From the NCBI GenBank assembly GCA_034190875.2, contig CM067349.1:27637397-27701396 (forward strand): 64,000 bases of DNA, written 5' to 3'. A program made the position numbers and the translations under genes. The number at the start of each line of letters is the position of its first letter. Within the stretch, counting starts at the first letter, position 1. Of this stretch, positions 42,201 through 55,814 are shown in pieces. Below the pieces are notes generated by a model. It saw nothing but the letters and a program-made list of their open reading frames with translations, was not told the origin of the DNA and searched no databases. The DNA comes from Urechis unicinctus (lineage: Eukaryota > Annelida > Polychaeta > Xenopneusta > Urechidae).

Positions 42201-43754
42201 TCAGTAACTACACTACTCTGAAGCTAAATGCCAGACGAAGGGTGTAACGTCGGAGTGCAATACACCTACGTGTTTATATAGATTAAAAGTTCTCATGGGT
42301 TAAGAGCATGCTTGTGGTCCATTAATGCCCTCATGCCGCTGCACATTGGATGTCCTCAACCTCATTTAGTACACTTGCCTTAAACAGGTGTTGCTAACTG
42401 CAGCTGTATCTGCACCAACTAAAGAAGCGTCATCTGGCTTCAGTTGGTCCCGATTGCATCATAGCAATCGTCCCCGATAACATCCTTCAGGCGATGTGTT
42501 TTCGCGCAAACTATAATATGATACCGTAAGTTACCAATCAAGACATCAATATTGGCTGGCGGTTATACTGCTTATAGATATATTACCCTGGATGCGTTTC
42601 ACGCCTACGACGCTTGTCTTATATGGCATCACGCCTACGACGCTGGTCTTATATGGTATCTCGTGTCAAAGGTAAAATTCACTGCAGGCAAACCATAATC
42701 TTTCTATGTTCTCCTCCCCATGGTGAGTGTAGTGTATATTTTACGATATTAGACTTTGAAGTTTCGGATAACGTTATCTGCAAGGAATACCCTTACGTGT
42801 TTATATGCGATAACGAGTGGAAAGTATCAAGTTGTCAATCAGTGCGTCAAACTGCCACTGCACATTGTAGCGTTCAAGAAAGTTAGACCGCGGAGGTTCA
42901 GTAATAATGAATCCGGTTGAGAATAGTTTGGGACCGCTGGTTCAATTAGAACCGTCCATCGGGCTATTAAAGCAACATATCGTGCATGGTAAAGATAAAT
43001 ATCTACTAGATAAGCTAGGTTAACTAGATGAACCCTGGGTTTAGCACGCTGAGCTGCCTCCTGTGATCCGTGCAATCGTAGGGAGCGAATGTCTCAATTA
43101 GACGCAGTAGATTAAAGCGGGTTGAACCTGGGTTCTCTGGTAAATATTTTTCTAGATGTAACCCAGGTACGGTTGTCAAAACATATTGTTCACCAAACAA
43201 TCAGTATCTGCTGATTTGTTCCCTCACCCTGTCATGTATAGTGTATTGAAGCAACATTAAAACAGTATCTATCTACTTATGGATATCAAAACAATTTTTA
43301 TGAGCCATAAACTCCGCGCACTGTATATAAGACGTTTTAAGCCAAATTTGACGGCTGTAAAAGTCACTCGAGCTGAGACTGAAATCAAAGTGTTGATTTA
43401 TAAATAATGTGCGGGAGGTAAGCTCAATAATATGATTGAACGTCGAGCTTGCATTACGTGAGCTGATTGTATTTTGCTTGGCAGTAAGCTGATATATGTA
43501 CGGCCATTTTGCGAGAGTCTTTCTTTGATTGACCTCATAAATCCGGCACATTAAATCACTAATTAGAAACGTGTCTTACTGGTGTATTGTTTTCTCCGAT
43601 TTGCTGCTATTTAAACGCCTCATGTTACAAATTTACCAACCGCTCAAAAATATTATGCGCAAGAGGAGGTTTATTGACAATGAAGTAACTTGCATGTACA
43701 TGCTGTATATCAATGTTAATAGACAGAAAGACTATGGCTATTCCTGTTGTCTAG
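39213..43754. other. Unique AT-rich DNA with one 30-base tandem duplication
   Basis: Open frames of up to about 100 codons (40430-40735 and 41530-41838, plus) carry no recognised motif. The small duplication at 42600-42659 is entered separately. Nothing else found in about 4.5 kb. Confidence 0.5.
42600..42659. repeat. Two tandem 30-base units
   Basis: Units 42600-42629 and 42630-42659 both read CACGCCTACGACGCT then (T/G)GTCTTATATGG(C/T)AT, differing at two positions. The period is a multiple of three, so the duplication keeps frame in the open stretch around it (42614-42886, plus), but that frame has no recognised motif. Confidence 0.93.
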
Positions 43755-44149
43755 ATGTATGTATGTATGTATGTATGTATGTATGTATGTATGTATGTAT
43801 GTATGTATGTATGTATGTATGTATGTATGTATGTATGTATGTATGTATGTATGTATGTATGTATGTATGTATGTATGTATGTATGTATGTATGTATGTAT
43901 GTATGTATGTATGTATGTATGTATGTATGTATGTATGTATGTATGTATGTATGTATGTGTATGTATGTATGTATGTATGTATGTATGTATGTATGTGTAT
44001 GTATGTATGTATGTATGTATGTATGTATGTATGTATGTATGTATGTATGTATGTATGTATGTATGTATGCATGAATGTATGTATGTGTGTATGTATATAT
44101 GAAAATATGAATGTATGTATGAATGTATGAATGCATGTATATATGTATG

Positions 44150-44183
<34 letters not shown>

Positions 44184-44340
44184 TGTATGTATGTATGTAT
44201 GTATGTATGTATGTATGTATGTATGTATGTATGTATGTATGTATGTATGTATGTATGTATGTATGTATGTATGTATGTATCGATGTGTGCATGTTTATAT
44301 GTATATATGTATGTATGGTGTATGAATGTGCGTATGTATG

Positions 44341-44374
<34 letters not shown>

Positions 44375-44852
44375 TGTATGTATGTATGTATGTATGTATG
44401 TATGTATGTATGTATGTATGTATGTATGTATGTATGTATGTATGTATGTATGTATGTATGTATGTATGTATGTATGTATGTATGTATGTATGTATGTGTG
44501 TATGTATGTATATGTATGTATGTGTATATGTGCGTATGTATGTATGTATGTATGTATGTATGTATGTATGTGTGTATGTATGTATGTATGTATGTATGTA
44601 TGTATGTATGTATGTATGTATGTATGTATGTATGTATGTATGTATGTATGTATGTATGTATGTATGTATGTATGTATGTATGTATGTATGTGTCTGTATG
44701 TATGTATGTATGTATGTATGTATGTATGTATGTATGTATGTATGTATGTATGTATGTATGTATGTATGTATGTATGTATGTATGTATGTATGTATATATG
44801 TATGTATATATGGATCTATGCATGTATGTATGTATCCATGTATGTATGTATG
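43755..44852. repeat. (TATG)n tetranucleotide array, about 1.1 kb
   Basis: Roughly 270 units in three purer blocks (about 43757-44066, 44150-44280 and 44340-44800). The blocks are separated by degenerate stretches containing TGTG, TATATA, GAATG and GTGCG variants. Because four bases are not a multiple of three, all frames read a 12-base cycle as Met-Tyr-Val-Cys or, on the minus strand, Thr-Tyr-Ile-His. That produces open frames of more than 300 codons that are not genes. The variant repeats give the array a readable internal map. Confidence 0.98.
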
Positions 44853-47800
44853 AATTCGTGTATATGTTTTTGAATCTAACCCCATTGTTTTGCTTCTCAA
44901 CTCAGACATTATATCACAAACAGTGGGCGTCGACCATGTGCAGAGCCAACTCATTTTGTGCTGGCCTATAACTTAAACTTAAGTCAATGCCATGCATAAC
45001 CGGAATTCTTTTAATTAATTGTTATTCATGGTTGCATCGTTTCTCAGCAACGCAACTACGCTTTCAAAGAATCGGGAAATCAATAAATTGCGGTTATTTT
45101 GACGATCGCTAGTCTTGCTATAGGTCGACAAATATCATCGCCATATAGTAGATCCCTAGTCGTTCATTGGTGCTCAGGATTTGCCGTCGATTTCTCACTC
45201 AAGTTTTGGTGAAGATCGTTCCTGATTTCAGCTTTTTTTCAAAATTGAATACAACTGAATATAAGTTTCCATTAACCCTTGACTTACTTGCGTTGTACGG
45301 CAATTTACGCATGCACCCCCATTCACCCTTCCCCATTGGCCCGTCCTGTCAATCGGGAAAACACCCAGCGCTCTCACCAGGGCGGTACAAAGTACTGTAA
45401 TCTTCCAGTTTGGCATAACATTAACACCAAACAGGCTCATTCAAGTTTAATGAGCCGGTAGAGTTGAGAACAACGACTCTGTTTTCATTCTGCTGCTTTA
45501 CAAAATAGCTTGTATGATCATGCAACCAGGTCACGACTCTGTTTGTACCTGCTGTATCCTATTTTATTGCAACACGAAGTAAAATGTTAAAACAACCGAA
45601 AAAGGAAACATTACGCTCAGTGTGACAGGTGATATTCAATTGGGGCTATAGAACTTAGCTAATTTTGTCGTACGTATTTCCGACACTAGGCATATAGGGA
45701 TGTGCATTCCAGGAATTAAGTTATATTTTGCATTTACATTGCATGCAAAACTCAAACAGGAGTTATTATGAATTATCGTGCGGGATTGACAGTGAGAATG
45801 GCGGATATGAATTGGATGTACGAAACGTTGATGCCGTCAAATTTTATAATTCGATATAAATGGTTGAAAATGTCACGGTTAAAATTAAATGTAATACAAC
45901 TCAATGCATTGAAGGGTTTTACAGCGGTTAAAAAAAGGCCAGGAAATATACACGATAAGAGGATCACATTGAGAACTGAATAAGTAACCTACGGGTCACA
46001 TTTAAAGTTTAGCGGGATGCAAGCTTATGTGATATAGCTTTGTTAGTAAACGTTGATAAAATACCTTCATCCCTCAATAATCTACAACAATGTATGTGAG
46101 GTTACCCTTTAGAACCAGTAGGACATTATCTCCATATTTGCTCTCTATTTGAGCGGAACCCTTTCCCGTCAAAACATTAGGGTAGAAGCACGGCCACGCG
46201 TACAGAGAACGATCTGTTAATTTCTCAATTAAAAGTGTATTCTTGGTGTGCATAAATTATAAGACAACATTACAGTTATCTTTGTTGTTACTTTAGTGGG
46301 CCACCGGAATGGCAGCTAGCCCATTGATTAGTGAATTGTGTAAATCGGCTAGTCAGCCAAATTTTTTGACTATTGTAATGTGCCAGCGTTATAACAGACA
46401 CCCCCAAAACACAGCCACAGTGTTCACCGCATTGGCCACGATCAATTGATCAAAAATCAATTGCCCAGACGGAGTTACAACAGCACCATCTATATCACGA
46501 CATCACCACAGTGCAATATATTCGAATAAACTGAGCGCATTATTGGAGTAATCTCTTTACCCCATGTCAAAAACCGGTAACAACGATGAATTATGAGGGC
46601 CACAAAAAGAAAAATTAGAATTACCGCATCCATCAATTCTTCCTGAAATCATGTTATAAAATCGCATTTTCCCAAACTACACGAACAATTACGCTCAATC
46701 CTGCATTTATACTCACAGTCCGTGATTTGCTGCAGTCACAAAACACGATGACTCGTTGCTTACGTAAATGTTATACCACGACTACGAGGCATTATTTTGT
46801 ACTTAGTTTTCTAGCCATATGGATTTTGTAAATGAGGCCTAGGTAAAAACCCTTGTTCCAACCATGACAATAATTCTAACACAGCAGTAAAACGACAGAA
46901 ATGATTAATCCCGATGTCAATAAAGTCTAACCGTATTGTAGGTTTTAATCACTGGCCAAGATTATAAAGGCGTTTTATATGCGAAATTTGTAAAATCACA
47001 CCATTGACACAATAACAAATCAAGCCCTGATTTGTGTCAATGAAAAGTGACTAGTATGTTGATATGCGTCAGATTTGGCGAAAAACAATGAATTAATTTC
47101 ATCGTTGTGGCACCTGATGCCGTCAAGACATGAACGAGAATCCAGAGCTGGATTATTGTACATACAAAATGTTCATGCAACTGCATGGGCATCAAAACCG
47201 TTTCACAATTTTAAACAGTGGTCGTCACAACTTCATCATAACGTTATTTCCAAATGATATGTACACATATAAGATTGTTAACACTAAGCAAACTCAAATT
47301 ACAGTTTGGCACGCAAATGAAAAACAACAAATCCATAAGAAGCAATGATGTCAAGCACACCCTAAAGGTATATAAGTCGCAAGTAATTATCGAAACTTAT
47401 GACGAATCGTAGCCTTCTGCTGGGCTTGATGCCCAGATTAGTATCCAATTTGAGTTATTCAATGCGTTTATTGTGATGGCAATGTTTGAATGCAACTGCA
47501 GGTTATGTAATATAGCACTTCATAAGAGAGCGGTCCGACCTACCTGCGTTACCAATTCACCAATTCCATTTCGGCGGCCATATTCATTGCATTTGAAAAG
47601 GATTGATGCATTGTGTGGCAACAGACGGTGAATATTGCAGTCAGGCGTGACTCCTACTTCAAAATATAGGCGAGTATTAGAACATTTATCATTATATATA
47701 CATGCATCGCTGGTTTAACCACTCAAAGCTTATGTGATTCACTGATGCCATGACGACAAAGCATAGTTAATATACCAGTATCGAAAAGCTGTCAGGCTTT

Positions 47801-49220
47801 CATTTTGTACCATCTTACCATACATGATTATAAATGCATTTATGACGACAGTATGACCAAAATGAAAGGCCATTATATCATTTGCTTTGAAGTGACAAGC
47901 TGTTAAATGTTCCAGAAGGGTTACGGATAAACATCATTGAAGCCTTTTTCTATTTGTTCTATTAGTTGTTTCATCCTTTTTAAGAGCCTTGTTTTCAAAT
48001 TGATCTATTATACTCCCCATTGTATTCGTCAACCAATACAACCAGGGAAAGAGCTTTCACCACAACACACGTGGCGTATCAGCAGAGGAATGTACACTCT
48101 ATGTTGCATAATTATGCTGCCTCGTGACTACTTGCTGCGACAGAATACACACCCGACTCACTGTCTGGCGTCATGTTTTGGAGATAATTAGTACCTAGAA
48201 GCAACCAGAACTTGAACATATGTTCGCGCAAGGTGGGGTCCCAAAAGTTGACCTCTACTTAACAGTCAACTGTGCCATTGCAAATAGTACAAATCTTCAG
48301 AAACACCAGTAAGGTAAAGCTACAAGTAAACGAAGGCCATTCATCCGTGCAGCTTCATCAACCAATGTCGATATTAACGAACGGTTGGGGTTGTTTGATC
48401 TTTGTAATCATATTTCAGTTTTAGATCAATCGTAGGATTGTTAATATTGGGCATCTACCGAATGTAGATGGTAAACTTCATGCAGTAGATCGAAACCAAC
48501 ACAAGCCAATACAGTCTAGTAAGGTGCATGCATTTCTTTGGGTGAACATAATATTATTGACCGATTTTGCTCAATTCATTTGCGCCCATTCGCATTGTGT
48601 AGGTGAGTGCGATTCTAGCACATAACTCATTGGCATGATGTCAAGCTCGCTAGCGATTGCAATAGCCCATAGTATTCAAATTGGCCTACCCGGAGGCTAT
48701 GATTTGTATAATTATGCGTTCGCCATAGCCAAAACCTTTTGCACCGCCGTCACCAACTAAACCTTCCTCCTCTACTCACTCTTCACAGCCCACCAAATCT
48801 CATTCGCGCAACCTACTTTTTGATTGATTTCATAGCTAGAAAGCATGTATTGTTGCGATTTTTATAAGATTATCTTGTCTTAGCACCGCTAGAAGGCAAT
48901 TATATTATGATGGCATAGTTACCGACCCTTCGATTTTACCTGAGGTTATGTACGATCGTTCCCTCCTCAATGGCAATGCAGACTAAGAGCATAGTAAATG
49001 CGATCAATAACGCTGGTGGTCACTATTACGCCCCATCTCTCCTACTGCAAATGCCGCTCGGATATTTAATTATGTATAACTTATAAGCGACTTTTAATCT
49101 ATTTAGTATTCTTAATGATGGAGGGAGCGTCAGCACTTTCTTAGCTTGGTTTAAATGTTTGACGGCATCAAACTACAGTGTGCATTAAATTACAACTGGT
49201 GCTGCTACATTTCCATCTGC
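44853..49220. other. Unique AT-rich DNA, no gene supported
   Basis: Chance-length frames only. The phrase ACGACTCTGTTT with a following CTGCTG recurs at about 45470 and 45533. A short inverted repeat at 47795-47871 is entered separately. Confidence 0.5.
47795..47871. repeat. Short inverted repeat, possible tiny MITE or hairpin
   Basis: GGCTTTCATTTTG (47795-47807) and CAAAATGAAAGGCC (47858-47871) pair over about 12 bases with one bulge and enclose about 50 bases. No target-site duplication is evident. In AT-rich DNA this could be chance. Confidence 0.35.
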
Positions 49221-49292
49221 CGATCGTTGTGGACAAGTTGTTTGTTGCGTCGCCTTTTAACCACAGAATGTAGGTTCGATCTCTAGTAGTGA
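49221..49292 (+). tRNA. tRNA-Lys-like relic (probable SINE head or pseudo-tRNA)
   Basis: TGGACAAGTTG (49230-49240) resembles an A box, CGCCTTTTAACC resembles a Lys-TTT anticodon loop region (usually GACTTTTAATC), and GTAGGTTCGATCTC (about 49271-49284) is a good B box. The spacing between boxes is right for a tRNA. The acceptor stem does not pair and the D arm is degenerate, so it is not a working tRNA. I could not define a SINE body or tail downstream. Confidence 0.4.
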
Positions 49293-50009
49293 AAACCGGA
49301 TTGGTACTCGTGAATCAAATGATCGCCTAGCGTGGTTGAATATGCAGCCTATTCTGGGAAGTGGGTTTATGCCGAAATTGCGCTAGCCCTTAAGGAGAGC
49401 TTTGTAACCATAACAAGTGACTTCATCTCGATGTTGAAAGCGGCGTAATTACCAAAATTACAAGCAAGAAGGAACACTCCGTAATGTTTAGCTCTACGAC
49501 AAACATTATTTCGTTACCATATATTATATAATGATCACAAAATGCAACCGCGCGCCAGACATTGCTAGTCATGCTGAAGTCGAAATAAGTTTTCGCTTGG
49601 TTCATTTTTACAATAAATTAAACTTCTTTTGTATTTATGAATATTATGGTCAGGTCGAAACTGTCACTTTCAAAAATTTAGAACCCCTATTGCAGATTTG
49701 TGGATCTTATTTCTTTACCATGCTAATGTAATAGACTTTAGATTTCCCATGTGGCTGGGGGACAGTGGTTGGATACCTAACTAATTAGCGACAGACGTAT
49801 TTCATAGTAATGACAAAGGGTACAATAGATCCTTATGCATTGCTGACACAATGTCACTACTTACGCAATGATGAAGTTACACACATACGGCGAATGATAA
49901 AATTAGCTCGTGATCAGCGCTTTGAGTAATCATGTGCAGTTGACAGCACATGCTATGGCTCTGGCAACTCTGCCATACAGATACAGATAAATCGAATCTC
50001 GGTTTTATC
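49293..50009. other. Unique DNA, nothing recognised
   Basis: May include unrecognised 3' sequence of the neighbouring minus-strand retrotransposon fragment, but no tail or motif could be read. Confidence 0.45.
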
Positions 50010-50345
50010 TTCATGTAGGTTTAGAAAATTATTTGCCTCCCATGATCTTTTCTGTCGGATGCATTCTTCTTATTTGATCTGTTTATCATCCGCATATTTT
50101 TGCGTAGGAGTAAATGTGATATGTAGGCAGTAAACAGTAATGACCCTTGGACCGGTCCTTGTTGCGCACCACATGTTAGTTGGTGTGTTTCAGAATACCT
50201 GGCTTCAACACGAAATCGTTGTAAGCGGTTTGAGAGGTATGATCTAAGCAATGCAAGGCATTTTCCATCTAGGCCGAAACTGTCGGACAAGCGTCTTAGC
50301 AGAATTTCACGAGAGCAGCAGCATAATGCTGGTCAACAGCACAAG
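50010..50345 (-). pseudogene. Non-LTR reverse transcriptase fragment (palm region)
   Basis: On the minus strand the main frame from 50290 reads SDSFGLDGKCLALLRSYLSN, then RLQRFRV, then CGAQQGPVQGSLLFTAYIS. This matches the LLxSYLSxRxQxV and GVPQGSVLGPLLFxxYI blocks of non-LTR reverse transcriptases. Just upstream, in another frame, DIACAVDQH (near 50330) stands where DVSAAFDTVDH is expected. Just downstream, in a third frame, YADDKQI (50077-50097) is the catalytic box. The fragment is thus broken by at least two frameshifts and covers only about 110 residues. Its block pattern differs from the 23.6 kb element, so it belongs to a different family. Confidence 0.88.
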
Positions 50346-53328
50346 CAATGTCAGTGTATACTCGTAGAAATACAGTCTCAGAGCTATGGGCAGGTTAGTA
50401 GGCGGACTGATACTTGTCGTTAAGTCGATTGGCTAATTTATAGTCCTGAAATCGATTTGCTACAAACTTCTCTGTAAAGGAATACAATAGCAATTCGGAC
50501 AACCTAGCAACACCAACACGGCGTCTCCAGTCCGATAGATAGCCCTATTAGTGCCACATCTATCACCAGTCAAATGCAATCGGCACAGCTGCGCCCCAGT
50601 AACACCGCATCAAGCGTTTAATGCGTTTGTTCGGTTCCGTGTGTGTCTGTATGGACGTGCTAACTGCTTTGATCTGTGGTAAGCTATCTGTTGCGATAAA
50701 CGATCGTAAGATTATCTATCTCTCATGCATTTATCATAAAATAGCCATTCTTTGTGGCTGAGCATGTTCTAAGATGTGTGCGAAGTAGTTTAAAGGTAAT
50801 ATTTGATCAATAAATTTTACGAAACTAACAACATTTTACAAACCAAGCAAGCATATTAGTTTAGTCACTATTACTGCGTTTATAAGCTTACAAAATATCA
50901 GTTTATCTGCTGGTAAGGCAATCGTTAATGGTTTATGATGTTGGGTGTTCACATTCCCACCATCATTCTCAATAACTTTGTAATTCACATTTTTGAAGAA
51001 TTGCTGTAATGCGCTAGTATTGCCACTGTAACACAATCACAATCCGAAATATCCAATGGACTCCGTCGGTGAATTCTACCTTGGTAACAATAGAAATCTG
51101 ATGTACAGCTCTTCGTAGATGTTTTTGTTAATTAATTTAGCACCGTACGACGGATATTTAGATTATGAAAAGCCATCACCTTCGTGCAGCTGGTAGCTTA
51201 TATACCTAATTTAACTATTATATTGTTACTTTGCACCGTTAAACTGATATAATGATGTGTGCGATGTATCGAGTAAGTTTGTGCGATATCTGGCGATGAA
51301 TGACAATTTAGTTACCGATGCAACAATAACACAAATAATATACAGATATGTCATGAGGAAATCACCAACATCAAATCACACTTTTAGTACTGAAAACATT
51401 GTAATGCCATTAATAGGTTATCACATGATCGTCATAAAATGGGAGTGATCGAATCAGCTTTGACAAAGCCCTACACATTTATGCTGCCAAAATTGTCGAG
51501 CGCGAATAATTAATCCAGCTCATAAGAGGATCATATATTTTTATGCCACTTAATGTGGACCTCAATGCTTGTGTTGAATATGAATGCATCGAATAATTAA
51601 TGCCATCATAGGGTACATGTGAAGCTTTACAAAGTGCATTTGCATTTAGTTTTTACAATCGAACATATATACATAACGCAGAGTGGTCGCTTGGCTGACA
51701 TCTTATACAGCAGTTAATTTGTATTGAAGATATTTCATGGCCTATACATTAATCTAAATAAAAAGTGATGTTACAAAATGCTTACAATTTGGTGTACAGT
51801 ATATTGGTTTGTTCTTAATTTTAGATTATTTTCACCAAAGGTTTTGATGACGACAATGGCAATAGCTACATCACCGTTCCGAACGAAATACTGATGTGAA
51901 GATCTGAAAGTATTCACTGGTTAATATTTCATCATAGCCAGTATGAATTCGTATATAGCAACCTTGAATATTTTCTGGCTTAAATGTGACATGGCCGACC
52001 TTTTGACAACCAGGCATTTCGAATTAATGAACAATTGACATTAAGCATTTTTCAAGCTCGTTTAGGGAAGACTAAGGCTTATTTTAGCGTAAACATTCTT
52101 TTTATTTTCATGTGCATGAAGGACCCCTAAACAATATCCTGGAAAATATAACGCTATAGGTGGCCGGGCAAATATACGATACGGATTCCCCCTGTACTAA
52201 TCAAACCATTCATTTAGGTCCATGCGTTGATGAAGTATGACACGATACATTCCTCACAACAGAGCAATTAGCCCGTGTTTCAAGTCTAAATCATGGTAAT
52301 GTGCACTCATCATAGCGCAAGTATAAATGATGTGTATGGTGGTGACATACCAAACCTGCTACCATTAGACCGCCACCTGATTAACGTGCAATACATACTG
52401 TGAAAATAAATAGGCCATGGAACACGTTTTAGAGTGGTAATGTCGTTTGTGGTCACGAATATGAAGCAAGGTAGAATGATATGAAAAAGCGAAAAGCCGC
52501 AAGGAAGCATTAGCTTGAAAAAATATTGGCCCTACTCTGCTTGATTAGCATGACTAAAAGCACTGGTGTCCTGGAAACGAGGGAACAGAGATTAATGATG
52601 TAATTTCAATATTGCCACAGTCGGAGATTTCTTCGGAAAATCAAGACAACCACACAAGAAGCTCCCCAAGGTAACAGCGAAGTCTATGGGGATGCATAAA
52701 AGATGCATTCGTTGATAAATCTTATAACCAAACCTATTCGACAAATTCTCTAACTTTTCATGTCGCTGTACAAAGCATCGCTACATTCCATTTATCGAAC
52801 AAGCTGCATGTATTTACCAATATAAAAGACACAACATCGTTTTATTACATTTGATCCCCACATTACTCTACTGAAACATCACTTGGATAGATATGCTTAT
52901 GTCCCTTATCTTTGAATGGAGATGAACAAGCAAAGAGTCAGGTAACTAAGTATTTCAACTAAATAGCCAAATGAGGATGACTTTTTTTTACAAACAACTG
53001 TCACATGAAAAAGTGATGAGCGCACACTACTGTAGGCCTTTCTGAACATTCAACACAATGGTTAACAGCTTCTGTTTGTTTGCAAGTGGCTGCATGATTT
53101 CACATGACTGTGCTAGAGGATTTCATTGGTTTTGTTTTAATGCTAGTTTGCTTTATGTTCCACTGTAACTGCTGAAAGGATTTACGCAATAAACTTAGTA
53201 TATGTGTCGCCGTTATAACATTTTTCAGCAGCGTGGGGATAACTCGTAACCAGTATATAACCTGATAACAAGAACAAGCATTCAGCTATTGCTAAACTTC
53301 ATGTTAAAAAGGGGCCGACTTATAAAGG
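50346..53328. other. Unique AT-rich DNA, nothing recognised
   Basis: About 3 kb with only short open frames. The first few hundred bases may hold decayed upstream sequence of the neighbouring reverse transcriptase fragment, but I could not read it. Confidence 0.45.
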
Positions 53329-53645
53329 GAAATGTATAACATAAGGTATCTTAAAGCGGAATGCTCATTGATATATGCGTCACTTAATTTGGCGGATTTT
53401 GAGCGGAGAGTAGGGAAGCATTAAACTTGACATACCGTTCTTATATACTGAATAGGGAGCATTTGTGTTAGGCGAGATGTATAATATAAGGCATCCAAAA
53501 GCAAAGTGCTCAACGTCATTGATATTTACCACTTAAAGCAGTATAACAAAAGTATGTTGGTGCTTTCAATCGTATTAAAGCAGATTATTAACGGGGAGTA
53601 AGGAATCAGAACGCTTGATATACATGGCTTTTTAAATGTTGAGCG
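53329..53645. repeat. Diverged tandem duplication, period about 147
   Basis: Copy 1 starts AAATGTATAACATAAGGTATC (53330) and copy 2 GAGATGTATAATATAAGGCAT (53474). Both continue through an AATGCTC/AGTGCTC core, CATTGATAT, a CACTTAA segment, GGGAGTA-type sequence and CTTGA(C/T)ATAC. Copy 2 is longer because of an internal insertion. The copies are clearly related but well diverged. Confidence 0.7.
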
Positions 53646-55814
53646 AGACTGAAAAGGGGTTTAAAAAGTGGTGGATGAGAACAATCAAGTTAGCAGTCGA
53701 CATTTATTGTGACTAATGAATCGCGAACAATTTCTTTTGCAATCACGTAACGAATGTACTGTGCCAACCTGAGCCAAGTCAATCATCTGCTAATTATCTG
53801 GATCGCAATTACTGTACAACTAGTCCGAAAGTTCATTTGTCAGAACGATTTGATATAATACTTGCTAGGACATGTAAATATTCAAATGTTGTTTTTGCAC
53901 ACTTAAGGATGGGTTATTATACCTGCATCATCTTGGAATGTTAATTGATTACCGTCATAACAATATTCATCAAACAGCGTTACAGAACCACGTACATCTT
54001 GATCGCGACGCCGTAGTCGTGTAGCTTCAGCTATATCTTTGTCACTGATTTAGATTAGCCAGTTAATCTGCAATTATTTAAGTTATGTAATCCACCAGTC
54101 ATGAGTCGCTGCTGTATATACCAAACGGGTGATACTTCTTGTGTATCGTTTCATTGCTGCTTCTCGGTTTGATGTCAGGTGAAATATGAGGAACCACGAC
54201 GATGTAGTATGACGCGTTTATCACAGTAGTTACTTGCACGGCATACCATAAGTAGACTGTTACCACCAAATGTGTACCATGAACGTAACTTCAGAAAGTA
54301 GAAAAAAAAGATCAGCCTTTATAGTCATAATGTATTATAGTGTATACGTCGATATGCAGTTAAATAATAATAGAAGTAACACTTGACGTTCGGGGGTACA
54401 ATGTGAGAGTAGCATAGACGCTAACGATTACCTCAACGCATGTTGCCTAGTGCTTGCCAAGAGGCGACATCAGATACCCTCTACGCCCCCACCCCATCCA
54501 CAGCGATGGTCATGGTATCAGTTTAATTCAAAGTGTCAAGTGGTTGACGTTTCCTTAAAAAAGAACTCTATTTAATTATTAATATTGTAGTTGCCTTTTA
54601 TTTTGTTTCAGCACCAGTATAAAATTTGCATACGAGATAAATAAGTATCAGATATCAACATATTTCCATCATGGCAGTCCTATATGCTCGCCGAGTTAAT
54701 TGCATAAAGTGTTTTCGGGAGTTATAATGATACCGAGGTTGTAAACTTGGCCATGTCTATTGCCATTATATTCACAGCAATATAAAATGCGAAAAGACCA
54801 AGGCAGGGGAGCGCTAAATAAGCAAACGAATAACACCGGAATTCTTATTGCATACAAGAACGTGTTAACTTTTGTAAGGTTTGAAAATAGAATTTTCGGT
54901 TAGTTCGTGCATTTACTAAGATACGTACCTTCATTGTTTCTTATTTGTTTAAGTGTCGCTTAAAACCTGCACGTTCGTAGCTTTGGATGTATCGATGAGT
55001 CTAGTGGGGCCATTGTTTTGGAAAGCTTCATCCGATGTGACCATCTCCAGCCGTGAATTCGTAGAGGAACCAGAAACTCTTTCAACGACCTGCAGGCATA
55101 AACTGTCACGAAATTTTCATGCCTGCTTCTATGGTAGCCAAATGTCACCATATTATGCTTTTCGACCATTCAAATTGCAGCAGAGGTCTCTAATTAAATA
55201 TTGATTCAAAAGATCCATCGCTTGCACACAATCACAGCAGTTCGCTCGTATCAATGAAATACCTTTAAATATCATTCAAACTTGAATCAAGCATAGTAAT
55301 TAATGTCATATTATGGCTAATCGTCATATTGATACCATTCTTTTACTTTTCAGAATAAAAGCTTACGTTTCCACGCGACTTTAACACGCCGTTAGGAGTG
55401 ATTTTCTCTCCTTGCGGCCGTGTTATGATAGTACACTACGTGGAGGGATAGAGGGTATACAAAAAGTATATGTGATGATATCGACAATCTCAAATCAAGT
55501 GCATATAAAGGCTAGCTTCACACATGATTACCAGAAACCCGCTTGGCGGTGATGTACGGCCTCATAACTCTGATCAGGGATATCGAAACTAGACACAAGT
55601 GTACCATGGCTGGTGTTTTTATAGGTCGCTTTATGAACGCTCTACCATGAATAACAACATTAGCCTTTCCTTTTCTGGTTCGATCATGAACACACTTCGG
55701 TGGCATGACGAGGCAGAGCAATCAATGGTGCGGCACCAAATGCGTTGGGATGATCGATTTTATTGGGTGAGTTGTCTTCTCAATTTATGACTCGAGGTTC
55801 ATGCTCTACTGTCA
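53646..55814. other. Unique AT-rich DNA, nothing recognised
   Basis: Open frames of up to about 83 codons (54953-55204, plus) without motifs. No repeats of note. Confidence 0.5.

Noticed and set aside
43738-44971. Open frames of 115-361 codons on both strands
   Set aside because: They are translations of the (TATG)n array (Met-Tyr-Val-Cys or Thr-Tyr-Ile-His cycles). All frames are open at once, so no coding signal is present.
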